From contig JAUWGP010000014.1 of assembly GCA_030606335.1 (NCBI GenBank), positions 1-64,000 on the forward strand: a stretch of 64,000 nt of DNA, in the 5' to 3' direction. The first letter of the stretch is position 1; each line of letters starts with the position of its first letter. Both the position numbers and the translations under genes were made by a program. The notes below the pieces were generated by a model. It did no database searches. It was not told the origin of the DNA and saw only the letters and a list, made by a program, of their open reading frames with translations. The stretch is from Caldifarciminota bacterium (GTDB lineage Bacteria > Hydrothermota > UBA3073). This document shows, piece after piece, positions 37,201 to 45,156 of this stretch.

Positions 37201-38614
37201 ATATGTATATTCAGGAGATAGTATATACTACTATATCACTGCAGGTGAGGAAACAAGCAATACCTTTTCTTTCTATGTACCTAAACTTGCAGACCTTGTT
37301 GTCGAATCTTATGCATCTTTTAATTGGCAAGAGGGTATATATCTCTCAACGACAGTAAAAAATCTCGGGGAAACAACCGCAGAATCAGTCACTGTTGAGG
37401 CTTACCTGCATCTATGTAGTTTGGAGATTAAAAACAACTATGTTCTTCGGGATACAGTATATATCCCTCCTGACTCCTTCGCTCTTGCAACTTTCCCCTG
37501 GAATTTACCTTCTGGGATATACCTTACTTCGTTCGCTGTGGATCCAGATTCTGAGGTAGAAGAGGAGGAGGAAGGTAATAATGTATCTGATACATTTGAA
37601 ATCTGGGCGGATATACATCCTGTGACAGATACTGGATGTTGTTTTACAAGTATTGATGAGAATATCTATATTGAAATACCTCCTGGTATTGTTTCTACTG
37701 AAAATGCTGTATGGATAGATGGTGAAGATTTTACCTCAACCTATCAGCCTGACATCTCCCCTGTCCCCTTACCCGGGCATCCTGAAGGATGGGTTTACTC
37801 ACTCTCTCTCGGTGATACAAGTCAAATGATAGATGGAGGAAGAATCACCTTTTTAACATACGACACACTGATAGACTATGCAATATACAGTTGGTATGAT
37901 GACAGATGGAACAAACTGCTCTCTACAGCAGATTCAACAACCATTTATGCAAACCTCTTTTTACCCGGAAAATTCACCCTAATAAGGTCGAACGATGATA
38001 TCCCTCCCAGTGTTGAAGTTATGGCAGATGGACGAATTTTGAGAGATGGAGGCCTTGTTTCTGACAAACCAAAGATAGATATAGTCTTCGAGGATATAAA
38101 TGGGATAGACCCTCAATCAATAGTTATATTTATAGATTCACTGCAGTACGAGGTAATTTGCAATTCCTCAACCCAAATAGACCAATCAACCAGCCTTGTC
38201 CTATCATTTTCTCCCCAACTCGATGAAGGTCGACATTTCCTCTATAGTGAGGGAAAGGACTGCAATGGAAATAGGATAGAGGCAAGAAGAGAATTTGAGG
38301 TGAAGGGGAAACTTGACATACTCTCATTTGGAAATTATCCAAATCCGGTGAGAGCTAAAGATAAAAAGACTGTTTTTGCATTTCTCTTATCCAATAGAGC
38401 AGATGAGCTGGAGGTAACCATATATACGATAGCGGGACGAAGGATATGGAAATATACAGAGTATTTTCCAAGTGCGGACTGGGAAAAGATAAGCTGGGAT
38501 CTTATGGATGACCGTATGAGACCTGTTGCAAATGGAGTCTATTTCTATGAGGTAATTGTGAAAAAAGGAGATAAGATGCTTAAAAGACAGGGCAAACTTG
38601 CAATTTTAAAATGA
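34229..38614 (+). CDS. C25 (gingipain-like) cysteine peptidase, PorU-like, with sorting domain
   Basis: A 1461-residue exported protein: hydrophobic leader (about 1-18), beta-rich pro-region (about 20-500), then a C25 peptidase domain (about 505-850). The catalytic pair is readable as His724 in FKGHGGGG and Cys758 in SFTCFTTAF, a spacing close to gingipains. Ig-like domains follow, including a CARDB-like segment LADLVVESYASFNW. A C-terminal FlgD-like domain ends in LKRQGKLAILK. PorU is the C25-family sortase of type IX secretion that cleaves cargo C-terminal domains and works with PorV; the next gene is PorV-like. A plain secreted gingipain-like protease is the main alternative. No cysteine-rich zymogen switch is visible. 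Confidence 0.78.
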   Translation: MSLLIFLLTTCSPFILTSHTSTGMEIEVELQSPVKPPFSTTICIPQDGGVTLTTALLDSELIEYDYSLTRDFAPANGEEYNIKQPNIAEVKILGILRDYRVAGITVFPYRKTRNGIKFYKKILLKISFEKPAIVNKYLLYSRFEDLYNNIILNHQHTKEWIAKREEKMLDWKPDGVKLEIREDGLYRVTYEELLDAGISLSGFNPTTIKLKNLSKEIPIFVWGEDDGSFNKGDYIEFYGKFPRGDKTYFHPYTQSNVYWLSYGGSSGQRLVKESGRLKNPERELAYAFTCTLHIEEDKYFSRHASDDYWFYELASMGEIVEVEFDIESPDSISLEPTRVIVDLYGRTDYEHNAIHTLGNYYIGTANWWGVYPHTFEAEGPTNNLLQGGKNKYQLICQGSEDYIYLNFIELIYKRTYRVIDNYIEFRSPGVGVWEFRLEGFTSPGISLYRLEHSKFTEFEVEFNELDSTYTLIFEDKVYTDTKYIALTNNQKKIPDITIPSYGRDITTIEQADYVIITYDSLKEACERYKEFRKNEYSVEIVTCEEIYDYFGYGIISADAIRDFIKFSFSNWNTSICLLVGDGVHNKHIPYGTSGNLIPVKLEDTEMWGYTASDNFYACVCGEDLLPDIMIGRLPLRTEDEVDLYLSQVIEYEEEPEYGGWKRNLLFISGVGGVGYTTFREQIKELIKYVPPWFIPSHIDATISTSSDVIEEINEGRSLVLFKGHGGGGIWSDNSILDIDDLNFLNNGGMLPCVLSFTCFTTAFDGGASLGEEFVKNGGLCCFGATGVGWFLNDMFMAEELLLKIWDRNLGAAILSSKLSYISKYYYWGHLAYSQVKQYLLLGDPALNLNFPDTTSLDVSPKYVDVGGNITISSMGEMDFDISSNGVIHYRDTIIGETTITLPEEIEGRNMVRGYLFDTDEAGINYITIGAPYIGEPIINPESPISGDSVWISAIIKYPETIPVKLTYWKRGSPSTEIPMVDDSLYTTTSPIYVYSGDSIYYYITAGEETSNTFSFYVPKLADLVVESYASFNWQEGIYLSTTVKNLGETTAESVTVEAYLHLCSLEIKNNYVLRDTVYIPPDSFALATFPWNLPSGIYLTSFAVDPDSEVEEEEEGNNVSDTFEIWADIHPVTDTGCCFTSIDENIYIEIPPGIVSTENAVWIDGEDFTSTYQPDISPVPLPGHPEGWVYSLSLGDTSQMIDGGRITFLTYDTLIDYAIYSWYDDRWNKLLSTADSTTIYANLFLPGKFTLIRSNDDIPPSVEVMADGRILRDGGLVSDKPKIDIVFEDINGIDPQSIVIFIDSLQYEVICNSSTQIDQSTSLVLSFSPQLDEGRHFLYSEGKDCNGNRIEARREFEVKGKLDILSFGNYPNPVRAKDKKTVFAFLLSNRADELEVTIYTIAGRRIWKYTEYFPSADWEKISWDLMDDRMRPVANGVYFYEVIVKKGDKMLKRQGKLAILK

Positions 38615-38656
38615 ACTTGAATTATGAATCTATAACTGCACTCACATAAGTCAAAT

Positions 38657-38728
38657 CCTGATATTCTGATAACCTGATACTCTGATATCCTGACATACCG
38701 ATAACCCGACATACTGATAACCCGATAT
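38657..38728. repeat. Octanucleotide tandem repeat (9 units)
   Basis: Nine consecutive 8-bp units, each a variant of CCTGATAT (for example TCTGATAA, CCTGATAC, CCCGACAT, ACCGATAA), fill most of the 137-nt gap between the PorU-like and PorV-like genes. No unit break is seen across 72 bp. Confidence 0.85.
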
Positions 38729-38751
38729 ACTTTTACTAATCACACCCGATT

Positions 38752-39726
38752 ATGCGAATTAAAGAACATATCATAATTTTAACTATAGTAATGGTAACCA
38801 CGCAGTTTGGCTTACTCTCTGCATCAGAGTATGGTGGTGAATTTTTTAACCTTGGAGCAGGTGCAAGGGCTGTTGGTATGGGGGGGACATTCGTAAGTAT
38901 ACCTGGAGACCCTGCATCATCCTACTGGAATCCTGCAGGAGTTATGGCAGATAGGAAGAGTGATATCCTAATTATGCACACATCTCTCTATGGAGGACTT
39001 GCGAGCTATGATTACCTAACACTTACATACAGGGTAATAGAGAATAGGGCAGTTGCGTTGTCTGTCTTACGGTTTGCTGTAGATGATATACCTGAATATC
39101 CTCCAATTGAGCCAGGTGAGGTTCCTCCACCTCTCTCAGGTTACTTCAGCGATAGGGAATATATAATCAACCTGTCTTTTTCACAGAGATGGAATTTCAA
39201 CTTCTTCAGTATATACCCTTTCTCACCCGTTCCCTCATATCTTTCAATAGGTGGTGCGATAAAATATTTTGAAAAAAGACTTAAAAATTATAGAGGTATA
39301 GGACAGGGAGCTGATCTTGGGTTAATATTCTGTTTTGACTTAGGAAAGTTGGTTGCAAGAGAGTGGATTGGGGATCTTTCGTTTGGCACAAGTATTAAGA
39401 ATATAGCTGCAAAGGTTGTCTGGGATACAGAGGGTGCAAGAATAGATACAATTGGAATTACATCAGAGGTAGGTCTTTCCTATTATCAACCTTTTGGAAA
39501 AGGCAATCTCGTTTTAGCTGCTTCGTCCATACCAGAGAGTGGCGAGATGTCCTATGGTCTTGAATACTCACCTATCAAGTTCTTTGCTGTGAGGCTTGGT
39601 TCATACAGGGGTTATCTCTCTACTGGGGGTGGAATAAATTTCTGGAAGCTGTCAATCAACTATGCATTCCAATCGCATCCCCTGGGCTCGACAAACAGGG
39701 TAGATTTATGTATAAGCTTTGATTAA
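38752..39726 (+). CDS. PorV/PorQ-family outer membrane protein
   Basis: A 324-residue exported protein with a signal peptide (about 1-24, ending LLSAS) and beta-barrel-like alternating strands to the C-terminus. FFNLGAGARAVGMGGTFVS followed by DPASSYWNPAG is the hallmark of the PorV/PorQ (UPF0164) family. In type IX secretion PorV is the outer-membrane shuttle that carries cargo from the translocon to PorU. The placement directly after a C25 protein supports a PorU-PorV pair. The barrel may be smaller than in Bacteroidota. Substrate handling is inferred from family and context. Confidence 0.82.
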   Translation: MRIKEHIIILTIVMVTTQFGLLSASEYGGEFFNLGAGARAVGMGGTFVSIPGDPASSYWNPAGVMADRKSDILIMHTSLYGGLASYDYLTLTYRVIENRAVALSVLRFAVDDIPEYPPIEPGEVPPPLSGYFSDREYIINLSFSQRWNFNFFSIYPFSPVPSYLSIGGAIKYFEKRLKNYRGIGQGADLGLIFCFDLGKLVAREWIGDLSFGTSIKNIAAKVVWDTEGARIDTIGITSEVGLSYYQPFGKGNLVLAASSIPESGEMSYGLEYSPIKFFAVRLGSYRGYLSTGGGINFWKLSINYAFQSHPLGSTNRVDLCISFD

Positions 39727-39738
39727 AATACTTAAACC

Positions 39739-40413
39739 ATGTTTAGAATATCACAATATAGTAAACTCATCTTTCTCCTTTTTCTCTCACTTACAACTTT
39801 TTCCTGTAGGCGGGAAGGAACCTCTCCCGAGTCACCCTATCTAATTCCTCACTCACCCGATACACTCTGGACTGATGAGGGGATAGGCGCTGTCTGTGGA
39901 ATGTTCGCAATTAGTCTTGAGTGGGAATCATCCGATGAGGAAAGAGTAGACTATTATCAGGTTTACAGGCTATCTAATGATACCATTATAAGAGAGACTG
40001 AATCTACTTCTTTTATAGACTCTGATGTAAACATTGAAGAGCTTTATACATACTGGATCTGTTCAGTATCCTTTGATGGCTTAATTAGTGAGCCATCTAA
40101 CAGTGAAAGTTATAAACTTCTCCCCCTGTCTACTCCAATCTATCCTGGAGATACCACAATCTCTCCACCTTTTAAATTCAAATGGAACTGGGAGGGAGGA
40201 TATACAAGATTTATCATCAAACTATGGCGAGATACAATACCTGTTTTTCTTGCTGATACCTCTGTTTATGGTGGAGGACCAATGTATGAATATATGTCTC
40301 CTGACACACTTGAGCCTGGAGTATATAGGTGGAGGGTAGATTGTACAGGCTTTGGTGCTAATGCAAATAGAGAGGGCTCAAGGTCCTCATATAAACAATT
40401 CACAATTCAATAG
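39739..40413 (+). CDS. Lipoprotein with fibronectin type III-like domain
   Basis: A 224-residue predicted lipoprotein. The hydrophobic leader ends in LTTFSC, giving lipidated Cys23. The segment around SLEWESSDEERVDYYQVYRL, continuing to YTYWICSVSFDGLISEPSN, is a fibronectin type III-like fold. A second beta module follows with WNWEGGYTRFIIKLW and LEPGVYRWRVDCTG. It starts 12 nt after the PorV-like gene, so it is probably cotranscribed with the PorU-like/PorV-like pair. It could be an accessory lipoprotein of that system, but nothing in the sequence proves this. Confidence 0.78.
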   Translation: MFRISQYSKLIFLLFLSLTTFSCRREGTSPESPYLIPHSPDTLWTDEGIGAVCGMFAISLEWESSDEERVDYYQVYRLSNDTIIRETESTSFIDSDVNIEELYTYWICSVSFDGLISEPSNSESYKLLPLSTPIYPGDTTISPPFKFKWNWEGGYTRFIIKLWRDTIPVFLADTSVYGGGPMYEYMSPDTLEPGVYRWRVDCTGFGANANREGSRSSYKQFTIQ

Positions 40414-40666
40414 TTCTGCAAATATCTATCTTCGTCTCTGCTTCTACATAATTCCATATATTTTTATATTAGGAAATATCTCAATTTTTCGTAATCTCCT
40501 TAAAACCATTTATACTGGACATCAATAGTTTTAAATTCAAAATTAGGATTTATTAACTATTGTTCTTTAAATAATGCAAGTTTTAAAATCAAGCAAGGCA
40601 TTATCATGTTTACAAAAGTTCACGGGTTTATCATTTCGAGAGTTTGGTATAATACCTACTTTTTCC

Positions 40667-40695
40667 TTGACTTTTAAAGAAAAATGTCGTAAAAT
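40667..40695 (+). promoter_or_regulatory. Sigma70-type promoter, leaderless start at 40704
   Basis: TTGACT 40667-40672 and TAAAAT 40690-40695, spacer 17 bp. The -10 box ends 8 nt before the ATG at 40704, predicting a transcript with essentially no leader. Confidence 0.7.
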
Positions 40696-40703
40696 ATCTT
40701 GCC

Positions 40704-41456
40704 ATGAAATTTTTCTACTTTTTCATTTTGCTTATACCTGCATCTCTATATCCCCTCTTCGAACCAGTAGACTTTGAAGGGGATATCTGGAAGTCTCAGG
40801 GTATCTATATCTCACCTGCCTTTATTCATTCTAATTTTGGTATATCTACAGAATATATAATACCCTTCGGGTTATCTGAACTCGCTACTGAAAGACTTGC
40901 CTTAAGAATACAATCAGGAATAGGTTCTTTCGCCTTAAGAGTCTCGAATTTTGGCGAGCATACTTATAGAGAGAACGAAATATCAATTGGATATGGCAAT
41001 AGCTACAAATCTGTTAAGTTCGGTTCATTTATCAAGCTGCTGTATGTATCTACAAAGGAATACGGAACCTCTTATGCTGTATCAGGAGATATAGGTATAA
41101 TGACCACTCTAAAATTCAGTAGTATCTGGTTTACTCTCTCTGATTTTACAAATCCATACATCGAAGATGACGCAATTGACAGTAAACTTGCAGGAGGAAT
41201 ATACATCTCCCCGGAGGATTGGTTCGATATAGATGTAAGAATTTTGAAACAGGAGGGTTTTGAAACAAGTACAAAGGTTACGGGAATAATTCATCTATCA
41301 AAATTTCTTATTACAAGAGTCGGGATGAACACCTCTCCTCGCTCTTTTATTGCAGGTGCTGCATTATATGTTAACAATCTTGGTCTAAGTTACATGGTAA
41401 CTACCCATCAGGATTTGGGGCTTTCACATATAATCTCATTAGGTTTCGAGAGATAA
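40704..41456 (+). CDS. Exported beta-rich protein, probable outer membrane barrel
   Basis: A 250-residue protein with a signal peptide (MKFFYFFILLIPASLYP) followed by alternating amphipathic strands with glycine/tyrosine-rich turns up to a C-terminal aromatic-containing strand (SHIISLGFER). The pattern resembles PorV/PorQ- or PorP-like barrels, but I see no diagnostic motif, so the exact family is open. It lies after the secretion cluster but has its own promoter. A role in outer-membrane assembly or surface attachment is a contextual guess. Confidence 0.7.
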   Translation: MKFFYFFILLIPASLYPLFEPVDFEGDIWKSQGIYISPAFIHSNFGISTEYIIPFGLSELATERLALRIQSGIGSFALRVSNFGEHTYRENEISIGYGNSYKSVKFGSFIKLLYVSTKEYGTSYAVSGDIGIMTTLKFSSIWFTLSDFTNPYIEDDAIDSKLAGGIYISPEDWFDIDVRILKQEGFETSTKVTGIIHLSKFLITRVGMNTSPRSFIAGAALYVNNLGLSYMVTTHQDLGLSHIISLGFER

Positions 41457-41476
41457 AACGCATTTTTGGACGGAGA

Positions 41477-41547
41477 TTCACCCCGTTAAATAGAAGTGGT
41501 TACTGTATAATTCTGACGTTTATTGTTATGTTATTTAACAGGGTGAA
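41477..41547. repeat. 71-bp inverted-repeat element, copy B
   Basis: Best-preserved copy. Terminal inverted repeats extend to 19 bp (AGATTCACCCCGTTAAATA and its imperfect complement at the other end). The same length as copy A at 14052-14122, with a conserved interior. Confidence 0.75.
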
Positions 41548-41687
41548 TCTGTGGTTAATTTTTAGATGATTATAATATTTCTATCACCAAATTACATCTT
41601 ATTATATTTTAAATCAATAAATAACTTGTATCACTAATTATTTTTTCCTTTTAATCCCCATGTTGTTTTTTAGGCAGATTGCAAGTC

Positions 41688-41895
41688 GTTGGCGTTAATA
41701 TTTCCAGGTGTTTGAGCGAAGCGAGTTCTGGAAATTAGCCATAAGACGTAGTCAATCTGCCGTGAAGAAAAACATTGGGGTGCCCTTTTCTTTGCTTCGT
41801 TTCTTTTGGGCTCGCCCTGTGGAATAAAACTTATTGCATGGAGTTCCCCAAACATAATACTATCTATTCTACGGGGCAAACAAAAGAAATGAAGG
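41688..41895. repeat. 208-bp repeat, copy 1
   Basis: Nearly identical, same orientation and equal length to 44851-45058. It contains GTGTTTGAGCGAAGCGAGTT and an internal inverted repeat, TTTGCTTCGTTTCTTTTG against CAAAAGAAATGAAGG. Confidence 0.85.
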
Positions 41896-42002
41896 TTAAT
41901 CAACTGTAATATCGATTAACACCTATATAAACATCTTTCTCTGTGTCAAACGATTTATAATCAATAATTTCTAAATCATTTGCTATCTGAATAGGAGTAA
42001 TT

Positions 42003-42539
42003 ATGGAAAAACAGCTTAATAGTAAAAAAATATATGAAGGAAAAATAATCACCCTTTATAAAGACCAGGTTCTTCTTGATAATGGGAGAAGAACGGAAAG
42101 AGAGGTTGTCGACCACAAGGGTGCTGTTGCCTGCCTACCATTCGTCGGCAGGGATGAAATCATCCTTATAAAACAATACAGATATCCCGTGAGAAAAGAG
42201 ATTTTTGAGATACCAGCAGGTATAATAGAGATGAGGGAAAACCCAGATAGTGCAATTAGAAGAGAACTTTTAGAGGAAATTGGTTATACATCAAACAATA
42301 TAGAACATGTCCTTAATTTCTACACAAGTCCTGGTTATTCAAATGAAATCCTTCATCTTTACTTTGCATATAATCTAAAGAAAGAAACTCCCAATCTGGA
42401 TTACGACGAGAACATCACCTTTAAGTTACTACCCTTAAGTGAATCAGTAAATATGGTTCGAGAGGGAAAAATTTGTGATGCCAAGACCATAATTGCATTA
42501 CTTATTGCAAGTTCGAAAATCTTCCTTAATTTTTTATGA
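42003..42539 (+). CDS. Nudix hydrolase, ADP-ribose pyrophosphatase-like
   Basis: A 178-residue cytoplasmic Nudix enzyme. The Nudix box is intact: G-x5-E-x7-REL-x-EE-x-G runs from GIIEMRE to RRELLEEIGY. The N-terminus KKIYEGKIITLYKD and the preceding IILIKQYRYPVRKEIFEIPA are typical of ADP-sugar diphosphatases (NudF type). It would hydrolyse ADP-ribose or related nucleoside diphosphates to limit their accumulation. TAGGAG precedes the ATG. It is flanked by repeats on both sides. Confidence 0.9.
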   Translation: MEKQLNSKKIYEGKIITLYKDQVLLDNGRRTEREVVDHKGAVACLPFVGRDEIILIKQYRYPVRKEIFEIPAGIIEMRENPDSAIRRELLEEIGYTSNNIEHVLNFYTSPGYSNEILHLYFAYNLKKETPNLDYDENITFKLLPLSESVNMVREGKICDAKTIIALLIASSKIFLNFL

Positions 42540-42971
42540 TAATTAAATCCTTAATACGAACTTTTTACTTGACAAATATCCTTTTTTTTCGTATAATATT
42601 AGAAAGTGTTCCAAAGTTACGTAATCCGGGTCTTTTCTGTCATTGCGAATCCATAAGGATGAAGCAATCGCTTTTTACTGAATTATATCACATATGAGAT
42701 TGCCGCGTTCATTTCGTTCACTCGCAATGACATGTTTGGAGGAATGATATTGCCACACTCACTTCATTCGTTCGCAATGACACGCGTGTGGTATGTTATT
42801 GCGAGGAGTCCGCCATACTTCTTGACGGACGACGAAGCAATCTCATTATTGGTAAAAGTACTAACTGACATCAGAAGAGTTTAGAAAATTTTTTAAATTA
42901 AAAGTGGTGGCACCGACCAATGACGGATTAGACCACATCCCCGGGTGCCGGGGTGGTGTAAAGGAGGGGTA
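42540..42971. other. Intergenic region with promoter, REP-like units and leader hairpin
   Basis: A promoter at 42569-42597 is followed by several REP-like units (about 42638-42850). A GC-rich hairpin (CCCCGG-GTG-CCGGGG, 42940-42954) sits immediately before the ribosome-binding site of the next gene. If the promoter serves that gene, the leader is about 370 nt and contains the repeats. Confidence 0.6.
42569..42597 (+). promoter_or_regulatory. Sigma70-type promoter upstream of second T9SS cargo gene
   Basis: TTGACA 42569-42574 and TATAAT 42592-42597, spacer 17 bp. Confidence 0.7.
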
Positions 42972-44033
42972 ATGAAAAGATATGCATGTGCAGTTGTTGC
43001 TTTAATGTTTATTATGCTGTCTGTATCATACGGACAGATAAACATAACATCGTCTGAGATACCGCAACAGATTGGAACCTATTTTATATATCAGGAATGT
43101 TATGATGTTACAGTAGATGTAGGAAACCCTGGGGGTGGGAACGCATGGAATTTCACCTCACAGGCAACAAATGATACGATAGATTGGTTGATCGTTAATA
43201 AAAATGATACACCATTTGCAAACGATTTTCCCACAGCTAACCTTGTAAACAAAAGCGTGATGGATGCTATGGTAACGGTCTATGGCTACAGCGAGTTAAC
43301 CACGAGTAGTCTTTCTGGCCTTGGTGCTGGAATCCATACACCAATAGAAGATATGTTAATCATATATGATGACCCTTTAGTAACACCTCTTCCAATGAGC
43401 AATGGTAATAACTGGTCCTGGCATAATACTGACTATGACACAATTCAAGGAATGGATATGGTAGTTGTAACTGATATGTCTTCGCAATATCAAGTTGATG
43501 CCTGGGGCACAGTACAAGTACCACTCGGTACATATAGCTGCTTGAGAGTACTCTCATATGATACGATGTCAACAGTGACATACTTTCAGGGTGCACCATT
43601 GTATGGAGATACTTCAGAATATATATCTTACTGCTTCTGGGCAGAAACATATGGACAGGTTGCAACTATTTCAAGCCAAGACGGTGAGACCAACCCAAAC
43701 TTTACCGATGCATCTGGTCTTGAACGCATGTCATACTTCACGACAGGTATAGCTGAAGATGAGTCGATTATAGTAGATTATAAACTCCAAAACTATCCCA
43801 ACCCATTCACAATATCCACGGAAATACGTTTTACTCTTCCTGAAGACGAACATGTTAAGCTCGAGGTGTTCAACTTATTAGGTGAGAAGATAGCAACCCT
43901 GGTGGATGATTGGCAAACAAGTGGTGAGAAGACTGTAAAATGGAATTCAGAGGGTCTTCCTGGGGGTATATATCTTTATCGCATAGAGACGGAAAACGAA
44001 GTAAGAACAAATAAGATGATACTACTCAAGTAA
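42972..44033 (+). CDS. Secreted protein with C-terminal T9SS sorting domain
   Basis: A protein of 353 residues from the Met at 42972, chosen for the AAGGAGGGG upstream and because a signal peptide (MKRYACAVVALMFIMLSVSYG) then starts at residue 1. The middle (about 25-260) is a beta-rich domain I cannot name. The C-terminal domain (about 268-353) is a clear type A sorting signal: LQNYPNPFTISTEIRFTLP, LEVFNLLGEKIATLVD and GGIYLYRIE, with the terminal KMILLK. Predicted type IX cargo delivered to the cell surface or medium. A strong terminator follows. Confidence 0.87.
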   Translation: MKRYACAVVALMFIMLSVSYGQINITSSEIPQQIGTYFIYQECYDVTVDVGNPGGGNAWNFTSQATNDTIDWLIVNKNDTPFANDFPTANLVNKSVMDAMVTVYGYSELTTSSLSGLGAGIHTPIEDMLIIYDDPLVTPLPMSNGNNWSWHNTDYDTIQGMDMVVVTDMSSQYQVDAWGTVQVPLGTYSCLRVLSYDTMSTVTYFQGAPLYGDTSEYISYCFWAETYGQVATISSQDGETNPNFTDASGLERMSYFTTGIAEDESIIVDYKLQNYPNPFTISTEIRFTLPEDEHVKLEVFNLLGEKIATLVDDWQTSGEKTVKWNSEGLPGGIYLYRIETENEVRTNKMILLK

Positions 44034-44073
44034 AATAAGACAATGTGAATCCTTTAATTTTATCTAATAAATT

Positions 44074-44107
44074 GGGCCTCAACATACGTGTTGCGGCCCT
44101 TTTTTTT
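44074..44107 (+). terminator. Rho-independent terminator of second T9SS cargo gene
   Basis: GGGCC-t-CAACA and TGTTG-c-GGCCC pair around TACG, followed by eight T. It starts 40 nt past the stop. Confidence 0.9.
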
Positions 44108-45156
44108 ATCTACTTATTACCAATTCTCCAAAAATGCGATTTCTTCATCCCTGACCGCTGTCATTGCGAGTCCGCCATACTTCTTGACGGACGAAGCAAT
44201 CTCATCCGTTTTTATCAATCTATGATTCTCAGGAGTGCCTACCTGCCGTCAGGTAGACACTACCTTGTTGGAGCGTGGCGGAAATCCCGCTGTGGCGGGG
44301 GTAATGCAGCGTGGCAATCTCATCTATGGACTTCAATGACCATGTTTATCCTGTAGAGAAATACTCTGCGGGGTACTCCAAAACAATAGGCAGGGCGTTC
44401 CACACCTTGCAACAACAGTTGTTAGTACTTGTCATTGCGAGCGACCAAAGAGAGCGTGGCAATCTCATATTAAACATCCATCTTTACAATCATCGAATAG
44501 TTGCTGTATGTCATTACGAACCTTAACGGACTGAAGAAGAAGCTATCCAATCACTACCACCTTTTTTTATCTTAATTTTAATGTTTGATATTTAATTTTA
44601 CCTTAATCTTGGTATTAAATTTGGAAATTATAAAAGATCTGATAATAAATTATATTTTACTATATAGCTTAATAAAACTAAGTGGTTCGAAACTGGGTTA
44701 TCGGTAGCGAAACTCGTAACGAAACTGGAAGCAGGAAGCTTGAAACTGGAAAAATACATCACGAGCTTCGAGTTTCAAAATATCGAGCTTCGATACAAGC
44801 ATCGACAACGTTAAACGAGCAATATATTTTACCCCCAAATCTTAAAAAATGTTGGCGTTAAGATTTACAGGTGTTTGAGCGAAGCGAGTTCTGGAAATTA
44901 GCCATAAGCCGTAGCCAATCTGCCGCCTGAGAAAAACATTGGGGTGCATTTTCTTTGCTTCGTTTCTTTTGGGCTCGCCCTGTGGAATAAAACTTATTGC
45001 ATGGAGTTCCCCAAACATAATACTATCTATTCTACGGGGCAAACAAAAGAAATGAAGGCTATAATACTACAATACTTACTACCCTTGATTCAAGCAACTA
45101 CACAAGTGTTAAATGTTTTATAATTACCTTAGATTTTAATCGCCTGATAATATTAA
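44108..45156. repeat. Large intergenic repeat region
   Basis: About 1 kb without a supported gene. It holds REP-like units (44158-44205, 44430-44470, 44510-44545). A repeat at 44667-44822 is shared with 13991-14300 but lacks the inserted 71-bp element. Copy 2 of the 208-bp repeat is at 44851-45058. Open frames at 44045-44526 are made of repeat sequence. Confidence 0.75.
44851..45058. repeat. 208-bp repeat, copy 2
   Basis: Direct repeat of 41688-41895 with a few substitutions. The two copies bracket about 3 kb with the Nudix gene and a T9SS cargo gene. Confidence 0.85.

Larger units (their letters stand above)
41457..42002. other. Intergenic repeat region
   Basis: Holds copy B of the 71-bp inverted-repeat element (41477-41547) and copy 1 of the 208-bp repeat (41688-41895). 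A short leader with GAATAGGAG precedes the Nudix gene. No gene; the minus-strand open frame in the 208-bp repeat is repeat-derived. Confidence 0.7.

Noticed and set aside
41670-41903. Minus-strand open frame repeated at 44842-45042
   Set aside because: Both are the 208-bp repeat read in frame; identical peptides reflect DNA repeat identity rather than a gene family.
44045-44526. Two plus-strand open frames after the terminator
   Set aside because: They consist of dispersed repeat sequence; no start signals or recognisable protein.
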